From a virus, in IMG/VR virus record IMGVR_UViG_3300025886_000040, positions 1 through 49,535 of that record: a stretch of 49,535 nt of DNA. One strand, 5' to 3'. The notes below the pieces were generated by a model, which was not told the origin of the DNA, did no database searches, and worked only from the letters and a program-made list of their open reading frames with translations. Both the position numbers and the translations under genes were made by a program. Positions 7,666 to 17,800 of this stretch are shown here, in pieces. Each line of letters starts with the position of its first letter. Position 1 is the stretch's first letter.

Positions 7666-8610
7666 TTAGTATTTAAATTTAGGAGTTAAATACTCCCTTA
7701 CTGCTCTCGCTCCGCTCTCAAATAATTTCATGGATGACTTTGGGTTCATATGTATGAATGACGTAAACTCGCCATCCGCCGGCGACAGTATTCTAACAGT
7801 TAAATCGTTGAAAACAAATTCACCACAGTTATCATGTGTAATTTCCTCGTAGGTTTTATTTACCAATTTTCCTAGTCTGCTAAGGTCGTTCTCCATTGTT
7901 TGTAACATAACGTCAGACATGGATCTTACAGCACTGTTAATAATGGGGTAACCGGTGGTGGGCACACACATTTTCATGAAAACTTTGTAATTGTTTACAG
8001 GGAAACACATAACAACATCAACGTGTTTCTTTCCTTGTGTTTTCTTTACCCAATCTTCAATCTCCCTTATTGGAAACATGTGACGCATACCACCGTCTTC
8101 GTACTGATAGCCATCGATTTTAACATTCGGTAAAATTACTGGCACGGCAGCAGAAGCTAGCATAGCCGTTTTCATATCATTTTCATCCTTTGAAGCAAAA
8201 GATTCATATCTACACAAGGTTTTGTTGTAAGCCCCAACGCTAAATGGACGCTTTACATTACTTGTATTAAAATGTTTGTCAATTAAGTTTGACATAGCGG
8301 TATTTTGGAATACGCTATCGTGAAACATAAGGGCATCTAGCATATTTATTATTTGACCACCGTAGACCCATGAGTCAACGACGTGGAACCCACCGGTAAG
8401 AAATATATCCTTCAACTCTTTAATCATTTTGGAAAATGTTGGTGGCGTTGTTTGTGCGACCATACCGGCGGTCAACGCTCCAGCTGAAATACCTGCGCAT
8501 TCGTCCCACCTAATTTCCAGCTCACCTTTCATTTCATGTAACTCGTCTAAAATACCAACTAGAACACACCCTCTATCTCCGCCACCACTTAGTGCCAAAA
8601 AGCTTTTCAT
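7666..8610 (-). CDS. Patatin-like phospholipase
   Basis: The 314-residue protein has all hallmarks of the patatin/cPLA2-type lipid hydrolase family. These are the oxyanion-hole glycine loop SGGGDRG (8-14), the nucleophile elbow GISAG with Ser42, and the dyad partner Asp172 in EDGGMRH. It hydrolyses acyl esters of phospholipids or glycerolipids through a Ser-Asp dyad. Membrane egress or entry, or lipid remodelling, are possible roles. It is first of three closely spaced minus-strand genes and divergent from the secreted thioredoxin-fold gene at 8684. Patatins occur in many large DNA viruses. Confidence 0.93.
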   Translation of the reverse strand: MKSFLALSGGGDRGCVLVGILDELHEMKGELEIRWDECAGISAGALTAGMVAQTTPPTFSKMIKELKDIFLTGGFHVVDSWVYGGQIINMLDALMFHDSVFQNTAMSNLIDKHFNTSNVKRPFSVGAYNKTLCRYESFASKDENDMKTAMLASAAVPVILPNVKIDGYQYEDGGMRHMFPIREIEDWVKKTQGKKHVDVVMCFPVNNYKVFMKMCVPTTGYPIINSAVRSMSDVMLQTMENDLSRLGKLVNKTYEEITHDNCGEFVFNDLTVRILSPADGEFTSFIHMNPKSSMKLFESGARAVREYLTPKFKY

Positions 8611-8683
8611 TTACGTTGAATAATCCACTCATTTATACCTTCCTTTTACAGATACTATATATAGAGAAATTGATACTTTCAAC

Positions 8684-9400
8684 ATGAGATTTTTTTATTT
8701 ATTCTTGTTAAATTTATACATCGCATCTGCACAAAATGCAACAGTATCCATGCATCTTGAAAACGGTAGCTTCGACGAGCAAACGTTTGGAAAGGATGGT
8801 GTCGTCTTATTTTACAACTATGAATCAGAACTTATCTTAGGAAACTATTTAATAGTAGCAGATAAATTTAAAGACGATAAAAACATTAATTTTTGGCATA
8901 TCAATTGTGACCACGCGCCAGAGTTTTGCGATGGTAGGCCAGAAGTTGAAGAAGCAGGAATTCCATCTATGCTTTACTCTTTTAGAAATGAGTTGTGGGA
9001 AGCACAGGGTTGTAAAACATACAAGGAACATGCTTTTGAAACCTTTTTCAATACAAAGTTGCAAGAAAATTGCTTGAATACCCCCGAACTTTGTTCATCA
9101 ATTATGAACCTAACTCTGAGTGAAGATGGAGATAGAAATCACACGGAAATAAAAAAACTGTATCTTGAAGAAGAAGAGAAAGGGTTGGATATTGAGGCGG
9201 AATGGGAAAAAATATCGAATGAAATAAAGCGTGAATGGAACGAAAAACGAACACAATTTGTTGTAGAATTACGCAATAGTGATGAGAAATTAAAAGTTTA
9301 CAAATTATTAATGGAAAAATTACACTCAGATGCCTATGAAAAAAATGAAGGAGAAACTCAACAAATAGTTATCGATATGCGTGATAAATATTTAGGGTAA
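8684..9400 (+). CDS. Secreted/ER thioredoxin-fold (PDI-like) protein without active-site CxxC
   Basis: The 238-residue protein has a clear signal peptide (residues 1-16, cleavage near ASA-QN) and several N-glycosylation sequons (NAT, NGS, NLT, NHT), so it should enter the ER. Residues 30-130 follow the PDI/thioredoxin pattern: GVVLFYNY, a DC-like step INCDHAPEFC, then GIPSMLYSF with the cis-proline. The CxxC after the first strand is missing, so it is probably redox-inactive, like ERp29-type chaperones. Residues 150-238 are an acidic helical domain. A CTATATATAG box lies about 26 nt upstream. A role in folding viral envelope proteins is inference. Confidence 0.75.
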   Translation: MRFFYLFLLNLYIASAQNATVSMHLENGSFDEQTFGKDGVVLFYNYESELILGNYLIVADKFKDDKNINFWHINCDHAPEFCDGRPEVEEAGIPSMLYSFRNELWEAQGCKTYKEHAFETFFNTKLQENCLNTPELCSSIMNLTLSEDGDRNHTEIKKLYLEEEEKGLDIEAEWEKISNEIKREWNEKRTQFVVELRNSDEKLKVYKLLMEKLHSDAYEKNEGETQQIVIDMRDKYLG

Positions 9401-11827
9401 ATGTACCTCAATCGAGCATTTTATTGGCTTGTGTGTTATAACCAAATTACATCTATCCCTTTCTAATCCATCCACGAACTGTTGGAGAGCGTTTGTACTC
9501 ATTGCTGTACCTGGTTCATCAAAGACAGTAACGTTGCAATCCCAAAATATATACTTTTTTAAAAAGCATTGGAAATCTACAAACAGGCGCAAACTCTGGT
9601 GCTCGTATTCGCCACCGCTCATGTATTTCATCAGTGTTCCATCAGTCATTTTTTTTAATTTAGATGGCAAAAAATTGACTTCACTGTAATTTTTCATAAT
9701 GTCGCACGATCTAGCAAACAGAATTTGTTGGATGTGTTTAAATGTTTCTAAACATCTTACGTAACGTTTTATATTTTCGGTTACTTTATGTGCTGTTTCA
9801 GTATGCATTTCTGCTTCCTCAAACGAATTCTGTAATTTGTTCAGCGTAAATTCAGGTGTCCATCTAGTGCCTTCTTTGCTGTCCAGTAAATCTTTGATAC
9901 GATTTTGTAAAACCTTTACTCTTACAGTGTGCTCAATATACTCTTCAATATCTTTTTTATCAACAACAGTGGATGATAATGCTGTCAGCTCATTCCTACA
10001 CTCATGAAGAGAATCTCTCCTATGCTCCATCCATGCTTTCAGCATCACATCTTCACCTTCAGACACTTCTTTTCTTTCATCGCACAATATTTTGCAAAAG
10101 GAAATCTTGTCTTTTACCACAGTCATTTTTTTCTTTTGGTCTGATATTTTCTTTTTGATGTGGGTAATGAAAGCGTTGTATTCCCCTTTGTTCAACGTTT
10201 CAAAAAGTACCGATTGGAAGGAATCTTTACTCATCTTCAATAGGTCAGAACCACGCCCCCCCTGTTTCCAAATGACACGCTGCAACATTATTTTGTGCGC
10301 GAATCGGTTTGGACATGTGCCTTTTGGCGTGTATATATTAAAAAGATAGCGACATATCTCCCTTTGCTTCTGCTTTATGGTAGGAAATTTTAATTCAATA
10401 CCATTGACTTTAAATGTAAGTGTAGTTTTCTTTCCATTGTACACTCTATCAATAACAAATGGCGTATCATTTATGAAGCCATTTAAGCTTACAGAGCTGT
10501 TTTTTGTATCGTCGGCACGCACATCGGACAATACAAGTCTCTCTTCTGAAAATCTACCATCAATTACCCCCGATATGCAGTAAAGCAGTGCAGTTGGATA
10601 TTGAATAGTCTTACCACACCCATTCTCGCCCATTACTTTTGTTGTTGCCATATCGTACTCGATTTGAATTGAATTTTTGACACAACAAAAATTATTTATA
10701 CTCATATTAGTAAGCCGTAGACTTGTATTTTTATGTTCTACCAGCGTATCTGAGTAGTCCAGGTGAAAGGATTTAAATTCGTCCACAACGGACACTTCAA
10801 TATCCTCCAACGATGTTGATAGCATGTCCGGAGCGAAGTCATATAAATCCTTTACAGCATGTTTTATATTTTCATAAATTGGTGTATCCAGTGTTATTTC
10901 TCTTGACTGCATTTTTGTTTCAACATGTTGTGGTGCTTGTCGTAGGATCACAGGACATTTTATGGATTGGCTGCAAAACACTTGGAAATCTAATTTTACT
11001 GACGCTCCATCTAGCTCTACAACTAGCGAATCCTGTATTGTTGGATACGTTGGAGGCGGTACGTCATCAGGTTTTTTATTTCTCACGTAATCGACCCAGT
11101 AGTTTTCCCACAAGTCTTGTGCGTAATCAATAGGGTATACGAATTCACGCCTGCCAAACCGTATTTTCTCGTACCAACTTTGCCAAAATGCGCCATCACG
11201 AAAAGCTACCGTATACAGTCTCTTTTGGTCAAATGTTTCAGATTTGTGTATAGCATATTGTGATCCCATGCATGTCACAATATGTCCTTCATTTGGGTAA
11301 TGGTAGTGCCCGTTGAATACTTTTACGCCTTCAAATATAGACGGATCCATTCCTTCACGTGAAATATGATTCTTTCTAGTGTTTACGTATTTAAAATCGT
11401 TATGAGTGAAACAAGTTTTAGCACCGTCTCTTTTCCACTGTTTAATCATACTGTGTGTGTATCCTCCATTATGATATGGCAACCACAGTACACCGTCTTT
11501 GTCAACTGTTGGAGTGTCATACACTGTAGCAACAGACGAGAATACCGTAAGAGCATTGTCTGGAAATCCGTTGTACATGTCGTGGTTGCCTGGCAACAAA
11601 TATAACGTACCAGGGCTAAAGTGAGATTTGAAAAAATTGTAAGCACGCTGCTGAAGTCTGGCGTCGATCTGCCCAGATTTGTAAACAGTATCATAGAAAT
11701 CGCCTAAAATAGCAACGTATGACCCGCTTTCTTTTGATTTGGAAGCAGCATAGCTTAAAATAGAAAACACAGTCTCCTCTGTGTAGTCTGAAAGGTGTAA
11801 ATCGTTCAACAGAATATATTTAGTCAT
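9392..11827 (-). CDS. Fused Mre11/SbcD nuclease and Rad50/SbcC ATPase
   Basis: One 811-residue chain carries both halves of the double-strand-break complex. Residues 1-200 are a calcineurin-like phosphoesterase: DLH (9-11), GDFYD (42-46), GNHD (80-83), TH (141-142) and GHYH (173-176). Residues 370-811 are a Rad50-type ABC ATPase: Walker A GENGCGKT (400-407), signature MSGGE (736-740), Walker B VFDEPG with D770/E771, and H-loop THK (798-800). The coiled coil between (about 540-700) is short and I see no CxxC zinc hook. In other systems the halves are separate subunits. A TATATAA box lies upstream, followed further up by an A-run and CTTA. The 3' end overlaps the gene at 8684 by 9 nt. Confidence 0.93.
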   Translation of the reverse strand: MTKYILLNDLHLSDYTEETVFSILSYAASKSKESGSYVAILGDFYDTVYKSGQIDARLQQRAYNFFKSHFSPGTLYLLPGNHDMYNGFPDNALTVFSSVATVYDTPTVDKDGVLWLPYHNGGYTHSMIKQWKRDGAKTCFTHNDFKYVNTRKNHISREGMDPSIFEGVKVFNGHYHYPNEGHIVTCMGSQYAIHKSETFDQKRLYTVAFRDGAFWQSWYEKIRFGRREFVYPIDYAQDLWENYWVDYVRNKKPDDVPPPTYPTIQDSLVVELDGASVKLDFQVFCSQSIKCPVILRQAPQHVETKMQSREITLDTPIYENIKHAVKDLYDFAPDMLSTSLEDIEVSVVDEFKSFHLDYSDTLVEHKNTSLRLTNMSINNFCCVKNSIQIEYDMATTKVMGENGCGKTIQYPTALLYCISGVIDGRFSEERLVLSDVRADDTKNSSVSLNGFINDTPFVIDRVYNGKKTTLTFKVNGIELKFPTIKQKQREICRYLFNIYTPKGTCPNRFAHKIMLQRVIWKQGGRGSDLLKMSKDSFQSVLFETLNKGEYNAFITHIKKKISDQKKKMTVVKDKISFCKILCDERKEVSEGEDVMLKAWMEHRRDSLHECRNELTALSSTVVDKKDIEEYIEHTVRVKVLQNRIKDLLDSKEGTRWTPEFTLNKLQNSFEEAEMHTETAHKVTENIKRYVRCLETFKHIQQILFARSCDIMKNYSEVNFLPSKLKKMTDGTLMKYMSGGEYEHQSLRLFVDFQCFLKKYIFWDCNVTVFDEPGTAMSTNALQQFVDGLERDRCNLVITHKPIKCSIEVHLP

Positions 11828-11874
11828 GTTTTATATAATATAAATAAGTTTATATAGTAAGTTTTTTATTTTTT

Positions 11875-13092
11875 TTATTCTTGAAATTTTAACTCAAAGA
11901 CAGGAAGTGTTCTATTAGTCCATTTACCCTTTTTTTCAACCTGTTGTAACATCCAGACCACTGTTAGCTTCACCCAGGTTCGGTCCAACGCTTTGTTGGT
12001 TAGTGGGTCCTTTTCACCGTCGTGCCCTCCCTTTGACCACGAAAAAAAATTCACAACTTTTGTGACTCCATTAGGATATTTGATTACTACCAAATTATGC
12101 CAATGATTATCCTCTTCATCCGGAACGTTAGTTGGCATTAAACCATTACCATTCCACACTAAAAATGGTGCCAAATTAATCGCATCTCCATCGTCCCAGT
12201 TGACAGCGTTCTCTGGAGGCCACGATTTCCCTTCGTTGAAGTACATCAACGGATACTTAATATTTTTGTCAGCTTGACCGTATGCCAAATGACCAGCTGT
12301 GCTTACTGTAACTCCACATGATGGAAATACTTCTGGGTATGCAGAGAATGGCTTACTCAGATCATAATCGTAGCCAATGTGAGTCAGTTTGCTACCCGAC
12401 ATGAAGGAAGACACTAGATATAACGACTTCAACTGCTTTAAAAAGGGAATTTCTTTTATCACATCACCGATGATGGAGCTTTTTTCTACCGTGACAGTGT
12501 ATGCCAGAAGGTGCATTTTCATTAAACTCGGATGATTGAATGTCAAAGTAACTTTTTTCAGCGCATCGTTACAACGTTCTGTAATAGTTGACCCCCATGC
12601 GTCATATTCAGTTTTACCTTCTTCCTTTACAACTTTTGCGACTTTCTCATGTAGTTGTTTAGAACGCAACTCTGAAAATCGTCTACTCGCTCTCATGCGG
12701 GCGACCTTCGAGTCAACGTGCTGTTGAAACTCCTCCTCTGAAATACCGTAAGGATGTATCATGCTCCATGCGCCGAATTTCTTAAAAATGCCATCAATAA
12801 CTTTTTCATTGTAATAATACCAATGACCATGTGGGTTGTCGGCTTCCAATGGGGTGGATGCCTTGTACAAAGTAAACAACACCTGATATGACGCTTCGTC
12901 TCGTTCCGTTGGAAGCGGACAGTACGTCTCATACTGGTTCTCATAATCTTCCGATTTTAACATCTTATATAAATCACAATCCTTGTAGTCAAACGGTGGA
13001 GTTGTTACATTTTTATTCTTACCATGACCGGTAGGCACCACTTGTGCTTTTTTGGATGATGAAGAAGACGATGTTGCTGTAACTTTTGGCAT
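11875..13092 (-). CDS. Unknown protein A with shared N-terminal tag (405 aa)
   Basis: Residues 1-30 (MPKVTATSSSSSSKKAQVVP and onward to NKNVT) are identical to the start of the neighbouring 13356-14135 protein. The rest is unrelated. The tag is Ser-rich and basic. The body has a helical basic region (about 130-175) and a long beta-rich, Trp/Asn/Gly-rich C-terminal half (for example FLVWNGNGLMP, HWHNLVVIKYPNG). I do not recognise the family. Upstream there is no TATATA promoter but a pyrimidine-rich TTTTGTTTGTTTTAC repeat, which suggests distinct regulation. A structural role is possible but unproven. Confidence 0.75.
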   Translation of the reverse strand: MPKVTATSSSSSSKKAQVVPTGHGKNKNVTTPPFDYKDCDLYKMLKSEDYENQYETYCPLPTERDEASYQVLFTLYKASTPLEADNPHGHWYYYNEKVIDGIFKKFGAWSMIHPYGISEEEFQQHVDSKVARMRASRRFSELRSKQLHEKVAKVVKEEGKTEYDAWGSTITERCNDALKKVTLTFNHPSLMKMHLLAYTVTVEKSSIIGDVIKEIPFLKQLKSLYLVSSFMSGSKLTHIGYDYDLSKPFSAYPEVFPSCGVTVSTAGHLAYGQADKNIKYPLMYFNEGKSWPPENAVNWDDGDAINLAPFLVWNGNGLMPTNVPDEEDNHWHNLVVIKYPNGVTKVVNFFSWSKGGHDGEKDPLTNKALDRTWVKLTVVWMLQQVEKKGKWTNRTLPVFELKFQE

Positions 13093-13370
13093 AGTTCTTT
13101 TTTTTGTTTGTAATCGTTTGGTTGAATTAGTTTGTTTGTTTTAGTTTTGTTTCTTTTTCTTTTGTTTGTTTTACTTTTGTTTGTTTTACTTTTGTTTGTT
13201 TTACTTTCTACTAAACGTTCTGGTGTCAGTTAGGTGTGTGTGTATTAGTTATACATATTAATTCATTATTTTTTTCTTACTTACTATTATAATTTATCAC
13301 GCACAAGAATTAGCATACACATTTAACTAAGTTACAACTAAAATTTTAGATAACCCTAATCATAACTCTT
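13004..13370 (-). repeat. Duplicated 5' cassette, copy 1
   Basis: This 367-bp unit covers the 30-codon tag of the 11875-13092 gene, its T-rich upstream region, a conserved AT-rich block (13213-13350), and the last codons (KSYD-stop) of the gene at 13356-14135. It is nearly identical to 14047-14434. The TTTTGTTTGTTTTAC unit repeats about three times near 13157-13206. Confidence 0.9.
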
Positions 13371-14135
13371 TGCGGCAGGTGAGGGGCTTGTTACATTTTC
13401 GTAGTACAGTGTGCCAAAAATCTTTGGATGAGCTCGGTTTAGTTCTCCCATCTGTTTGTCCCACCAGTCTTTTCCGAATTTGGTGATCTGCTCATCGCGA
13501 GTACCGCCTACCGAGTTTGGTAGGGACATTATTCGAATTTCTTCCAATTTGTCCCAGAGTCCGTTCCACTTGGTACAGTGCTCTTCCTCAAGTTTAGGGC
13601 ATGTTTGTTTGTAACTGGACGAGTACGGGTAACGTCCTAGACAAATCTTTTGCGCCTTGGTAATGGTATCATAGTAGCGGCTCCACCAATCCTCTTGGTT
13701 GATGCTAGCCTCAACTTTGCCAGGGGCGCTGTCTTCTGCTCGTTTCAGGGACTTCTTCGGGGCAGCAGGGCCTTCAAGTGAATAAAGCTTTAAAAATCGA
13801 TCATATGGACACTGTGTTTTAAACGGATAGCGCTGTAGTGGAAACTGCCTATATTCAATTATACCATCAGCTAACCGTACCCCGGTAATCTCTACATAAT
13901 GATCTGTAAGGTTGTAAACATGATAATTTGCTCCAGTATTAGGTTTTCGTACCCATACCTGTCCAACAGAAGGATCTGCTGCCTCTTCTGCTGCTCTCTT
14001 AGGTGGTTTTTGCCAAATCTGATCCACAAGTTGGACGTTTGTGCCTGTTACATTTTTATTCTTACCATGACCGGTAGGCACCACTTGTGCTTTTTTGGAT
14101 GATGAAGAAGACGATGTTGCTGTAACTTTTGGCAT
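13356..14135 (-). CDS. Unknown protein B with shared N-terminal tag (259 aa)
   Basis: The first 30 residues match those of the 11875-13092 protein and the bodies then diverge completely. The body begins GTNVQLVDQIWQKPPKRAAEE. It has a beta-rich segment (residues 55-115, including GQVWVRKPNTGANYHVYNL) and a C-terminal helical half rich in Trp and Lys with several Cys. No family is recognised. Its 3' end falls within cassette copy 1, so the gene sits exactly between the two cassette copies. Confidence 0.72.
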   Translation of the reverse strand: MPKVTATSSSSSSKKAQVVPTGHGKNKNVTGTNVQLVDQIWQKPPKRAAEEAADPSVGQVWVRKPNTGANYHVYNLTDHYVEITGVRLADGIIEYRQFPLQRYPFKTQCPYDRFLKLYSLEGPAAPKKSLKRAEDSAPGKVEASINQEDWWSRYYDTITKAQKICLGRYPYSSSYKQTCPKLEEEHCTKWNGLWDKLEEIRIMSLPNSVGGTRDEQITKFGKDWWDKQMGELNRAHPKIFGTLYYENVTSPSPAAKSYD

Positions 14136-14434
14136 TGTTTCTCTTTTTGTTCGTAATCGTTCGGTTGAACTGGTTTGTTTGTTTGTTTCACTTTGTTTGT
14201 TTCACTTTGTTTGTTTTACTTTTGTTTGTTTTACTTTTGTTTGTTTTACTTTCTACTAAACGTTCTGGTGTCAGGTAGGTGTGTATTAGTTATACATATT
14301 AATTAATTATTTTTTTCTTACTTACTATTATAATTTATCACGCACAAGAATTATAATTTATCACGCACAAGAATTAGCATACACATTTAACTAAGTTACA
14401 ACTAAAATTTTAGATAACCCTAATCATAACTCTT
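14047..14434 (-). repeat. Duplicated 5' cassette, copy 2
   Basis: This 388-bp copy of the unit at 13004-13370 covers the 5' tag of the 13356-14135 gene, its T-rich promoter region, and a KSYD-stop remnant that belongs to no gene here. It differs by small changes and an internal duplication of about 23 bp (ATAATTTATCACGCACAAGA occurs twice). The orphan gene end implies a lost third member of the array. Confidence 0.9.
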
Positions 14435-14833
14435 AACAGAGGACTAATCTTTTCTTAAATTATTACACCTGACCAATCATAAAGGTCTGTAATATTTTAG
14501 GACCATCAATGTCCTTGCGTGCTCTTCCTCTGAGTGTTCCCGAACTTTTGCATAAAAAAAAAAAAATAAAAAAAAAATAATAAAAAGGCCCCCCTGGTTG
14601 AGCTTTTTATGGTTAGGGTTAGGGTTACCACACCCTATGTACCTGGTAATGCTAACTTGGCCTTTTTTTACAATTTTCCATTTGCTCTACACATCTACAC
14701 CTAACACCTCTATACTTTACACGGTGATACTTTGCAATACGAAGCATCAAAAGAGTTACAAATACGTGGAGAGTGATAAGAGTTACTATAAAAGACAATC
14801 AATGTGATTGTAGATTCAACCCAACGATTAATT
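14435..14833. other. Non-coding region with telomere-like and homopolymer runs
   Basis: About 400 bp lie between the second cassette and the DNA polymerase ATG. They hold long A-runs (14550-14585), a GGCCCCCC patch, GGTTAGGGTTAGGGTTA at 14611-14627, and a TATAAAA box near 14787. I find no convincing gene. Confidence 0.6.
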
Positions 14834-17800
14834 ATGGAGGTAACATTTCAGCATTTAGAATGCGTCAATCCAAAAAATACGGATCTAATTGCAATAATTG
14901 GTAGACAAGAAGATGGAAAGAGTGTGTGTGTGAAGATTGGCAATGTGAAGCCACACCTTTGCGTTCGGAATGAATTGAACTTGAAACCTGAATTGTTCCA
15001 GCTTGAGCTAAATCGAAAACTTCACGAATACATTATTTCTGAGCAGGTGTTGAAGCAAGAGAGAAACCGTGATGTTGCAACCGTTCCGAACGTGTTCAAT
15101 CGACTTCGTGAAGAAAATAAATACCCACTTGTGTTTGTAGAGGAGTTTCGAGCTCAGGACATAATGAATTACAACGAGACCGGTCCAATTTCATTTTTTA
15201 AAATCTCAGTCAAGTCGAAACGATACTTGTACAATGTGAAAAAAATTCTGAAAAACCATAAGAGCAGAATCATTGTGCAACAAAAAAACTTGAAAGGTAT
15301 CGTGTTGAAGAATTTACAGCATCGTACGTTTCGAAAGACCCATGTGAAGAGCGTGGTTCGTTACAAACACGCTGGTGTTCGTGAGCATCAGTTTACGCTG
15401 TACAACGACCAGGTCGATTTTATGTTGCAGTATTTCATCGACAACGATATCTTTTCCTGTGGTTGGTTACATGCAGAGGGTGTAGAAACTTGTAACGCTA
15501 ATAAGATTACCACGTGTGATATTGAAATTGACGCAACTGGTATTAAACAGGTTGAATCGCGAGGTATGGCCCCATGGCGGATCTTCAGCTATGATATTGA
15601 ATCGTTGCCAGCGCCTCATCCTAACAGAGAAGGTAAATTTACTTTCCCGATTGCCACAAAAGACCCTGTGGTGACAGTTGGTGGCGTACTACAGATTGGC
15701 GACAAATTGGAACAGTATGTCTGGATCCTTCGACCATTTGGCGACGAAGTAAAGGCTTTTCCAGCTTTCACAGAGAAGCAAGATTGTGATTACAAACCTG
15801 AAATAACCACCATTTTCGACTTTGATAACGAGGCAAAAATGTTGGACCACTTTTTTTCTTGGTGCGTGAAGGCAGATGTCGATATTATTCAAGGACACAA
15901 TTGCAACCGTTTTGATAATACCTATATGTTGGGTAGATATTATGCAATATATGAAGAAAACCCTGTATGGGGGCGGTTGAAGGCAGAGGAATCTAGTGTA
16001 ACCATGACTACGTTCAGTTCCAATCAAAAGGGTTCCAATCAACAGTACAAGCTTCACTTACCTGGCCGCGTGGTGATGGATTCGTACGATATCATGAAGG
16101 ATCAGCATAACGAATCTTCTTACAGGTTGGGAGATTTGGCACAGACTTATCTGGGCACCGACAAATTACCGATGGATTATGATACGATTTATCCAAAGTA
16201 CCACACGTTGGAGGGTCGATTAGACCTTGCTGTATACTGTGTTAAGGATGCATGGCTTGTCTACAAATTGATGGACAAGTTATGTAAGCTGACTGTTATT
16301 TCTCAGATGGCGAACGTCACGGGTATTTCGATGAAGGATGTGATGAACAGAGGACAAGGTATTCGTACTGTTTCCCTTATGTTGCGTTATGCCAAAAAGC
16401 GCAAACCACAGTTGATGTTACCACGGATGCAGAAGAAAGTGTTTACAACACGTGTTCGAAAGTTTGTGAAAACGGATGATAATTTGTCGATGGCAGATGT
16501 TGAAGTGGAGTCAGCTAAAAAATTTAAAGGGGCTGTTGTTGTAGAGCCAGATGCTGGATTTTACACTAACGCTGTTTCCTGCCTGGATTTTGCTAGTTTG
16601 TATCCTAGCATTATGGTTTCTATGAACATGAGTTACGAGACACTGGTGTATCGCGCAAAAGTCAATCATATGGATTGGGTTGAAGATACAGATGTTCGTA
16701 CCATTCCAGACTACGATTTAGTGGATGGTAAGTTGGTGACAACAATCAACCCTAATAATCCTAGCTTTGTGACGAAGGAGAAACGTTTGGGTATTCTACC
16801 TGAAATTCTATGGGATTTATGGCAGGAACGAAAACGCGTAAAAAAGCAAATGAAAAAAGAAGTTCCACACAGCACAATGTACAACGTAAAAGATGGAACA
16901 CAGCTAGCGTTGAAGGTGTGTATGAATTCGATCTACGGATTTACAGCAGGGTATATGCTGCCCTGCAAAGAGATCGCGAGTTCTGTTACAAAATATGGCA
17001 GAGGCCTGATTTTAAAGACCAAATCACTGATTGAGAATCATATTGATTGGGGTCGTGATGGCCACGGTTGTAGGTGCATTTACGGAGATACTGACTCTGT
17101 ATTCGTACACATGCCTAGGTCATTGGTCGATGGGAAGAATAACGAAGAAACCGTTGAAAAGGCTCATATAATGGGTGAGATTATGGCAAATTATGTGACA
17201 AAGTTCTTTTTAGATCCAGTGTTTCTAGAGTATGAGAAAACGTACTTGCCATTTCTATTATTGAAGAAAAAACGCTATGTTGGGATGAAAAATGAACCGG
17301 GATTGCCGCGAAAAATGCAAATAAAAGGCTTAGAGTCTGTTCGAAGAGATTATGCACCACTTCTAGTCGATACCCAAAAGAAGGTGTTGAACGCGATCGT
17401 GGAAGATCAGGATGTCGAAAAAGCTTGTGCTATTATCAAGGATGTGGTAAAACGATTGAAAATGAACCAGATTCCAATTGACATGCTGATAATGAGTAAG
17501 AAGCTTAGTCGAGAGGTGGAGGATTACAAAGCAAAAGCACCACACGTTCAACTGACGAAAAGGTTGATGAAGGAGAATCCAGAGAAGGCTCCAATTGCCG
17601 GTGATCGCGTTCCATTTGTAATACACACAGGCGGCGGCGGAACATCAGACAGGGCTTGTACGCCTGAAGAAATTACTGCTGGTAAATACATGGTAGATCG
17701 TGACTACTATCTCGAGAAGCAGCTAATGAAACCACTTCTTCGGATAATGGATCGAGTTATAGACGACCCCAACACACTCTTTCAGTGCCGATCGATTTTT

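Noticed and set aside
13157-13206. TTTTGTTTGTTTTAC repeats considered as a microsatellite artefact
   Set aside because: They are part of a longer duplicated cassette conserved at two loci, so they are reported with that cassette instead.
14435-14560. Possible third tagged gene upstream of cassette copy 2
   Set aside because: All three minus-strand frames hit stops within a few codons before the KSYD remnant, so only a fossil end remains.
14804-14833. GTG start adding ten residues to the DNA polymerase
   Set aside because: ATG starts are used throughout the window, and the next ATG gives a conventional N-terminus.
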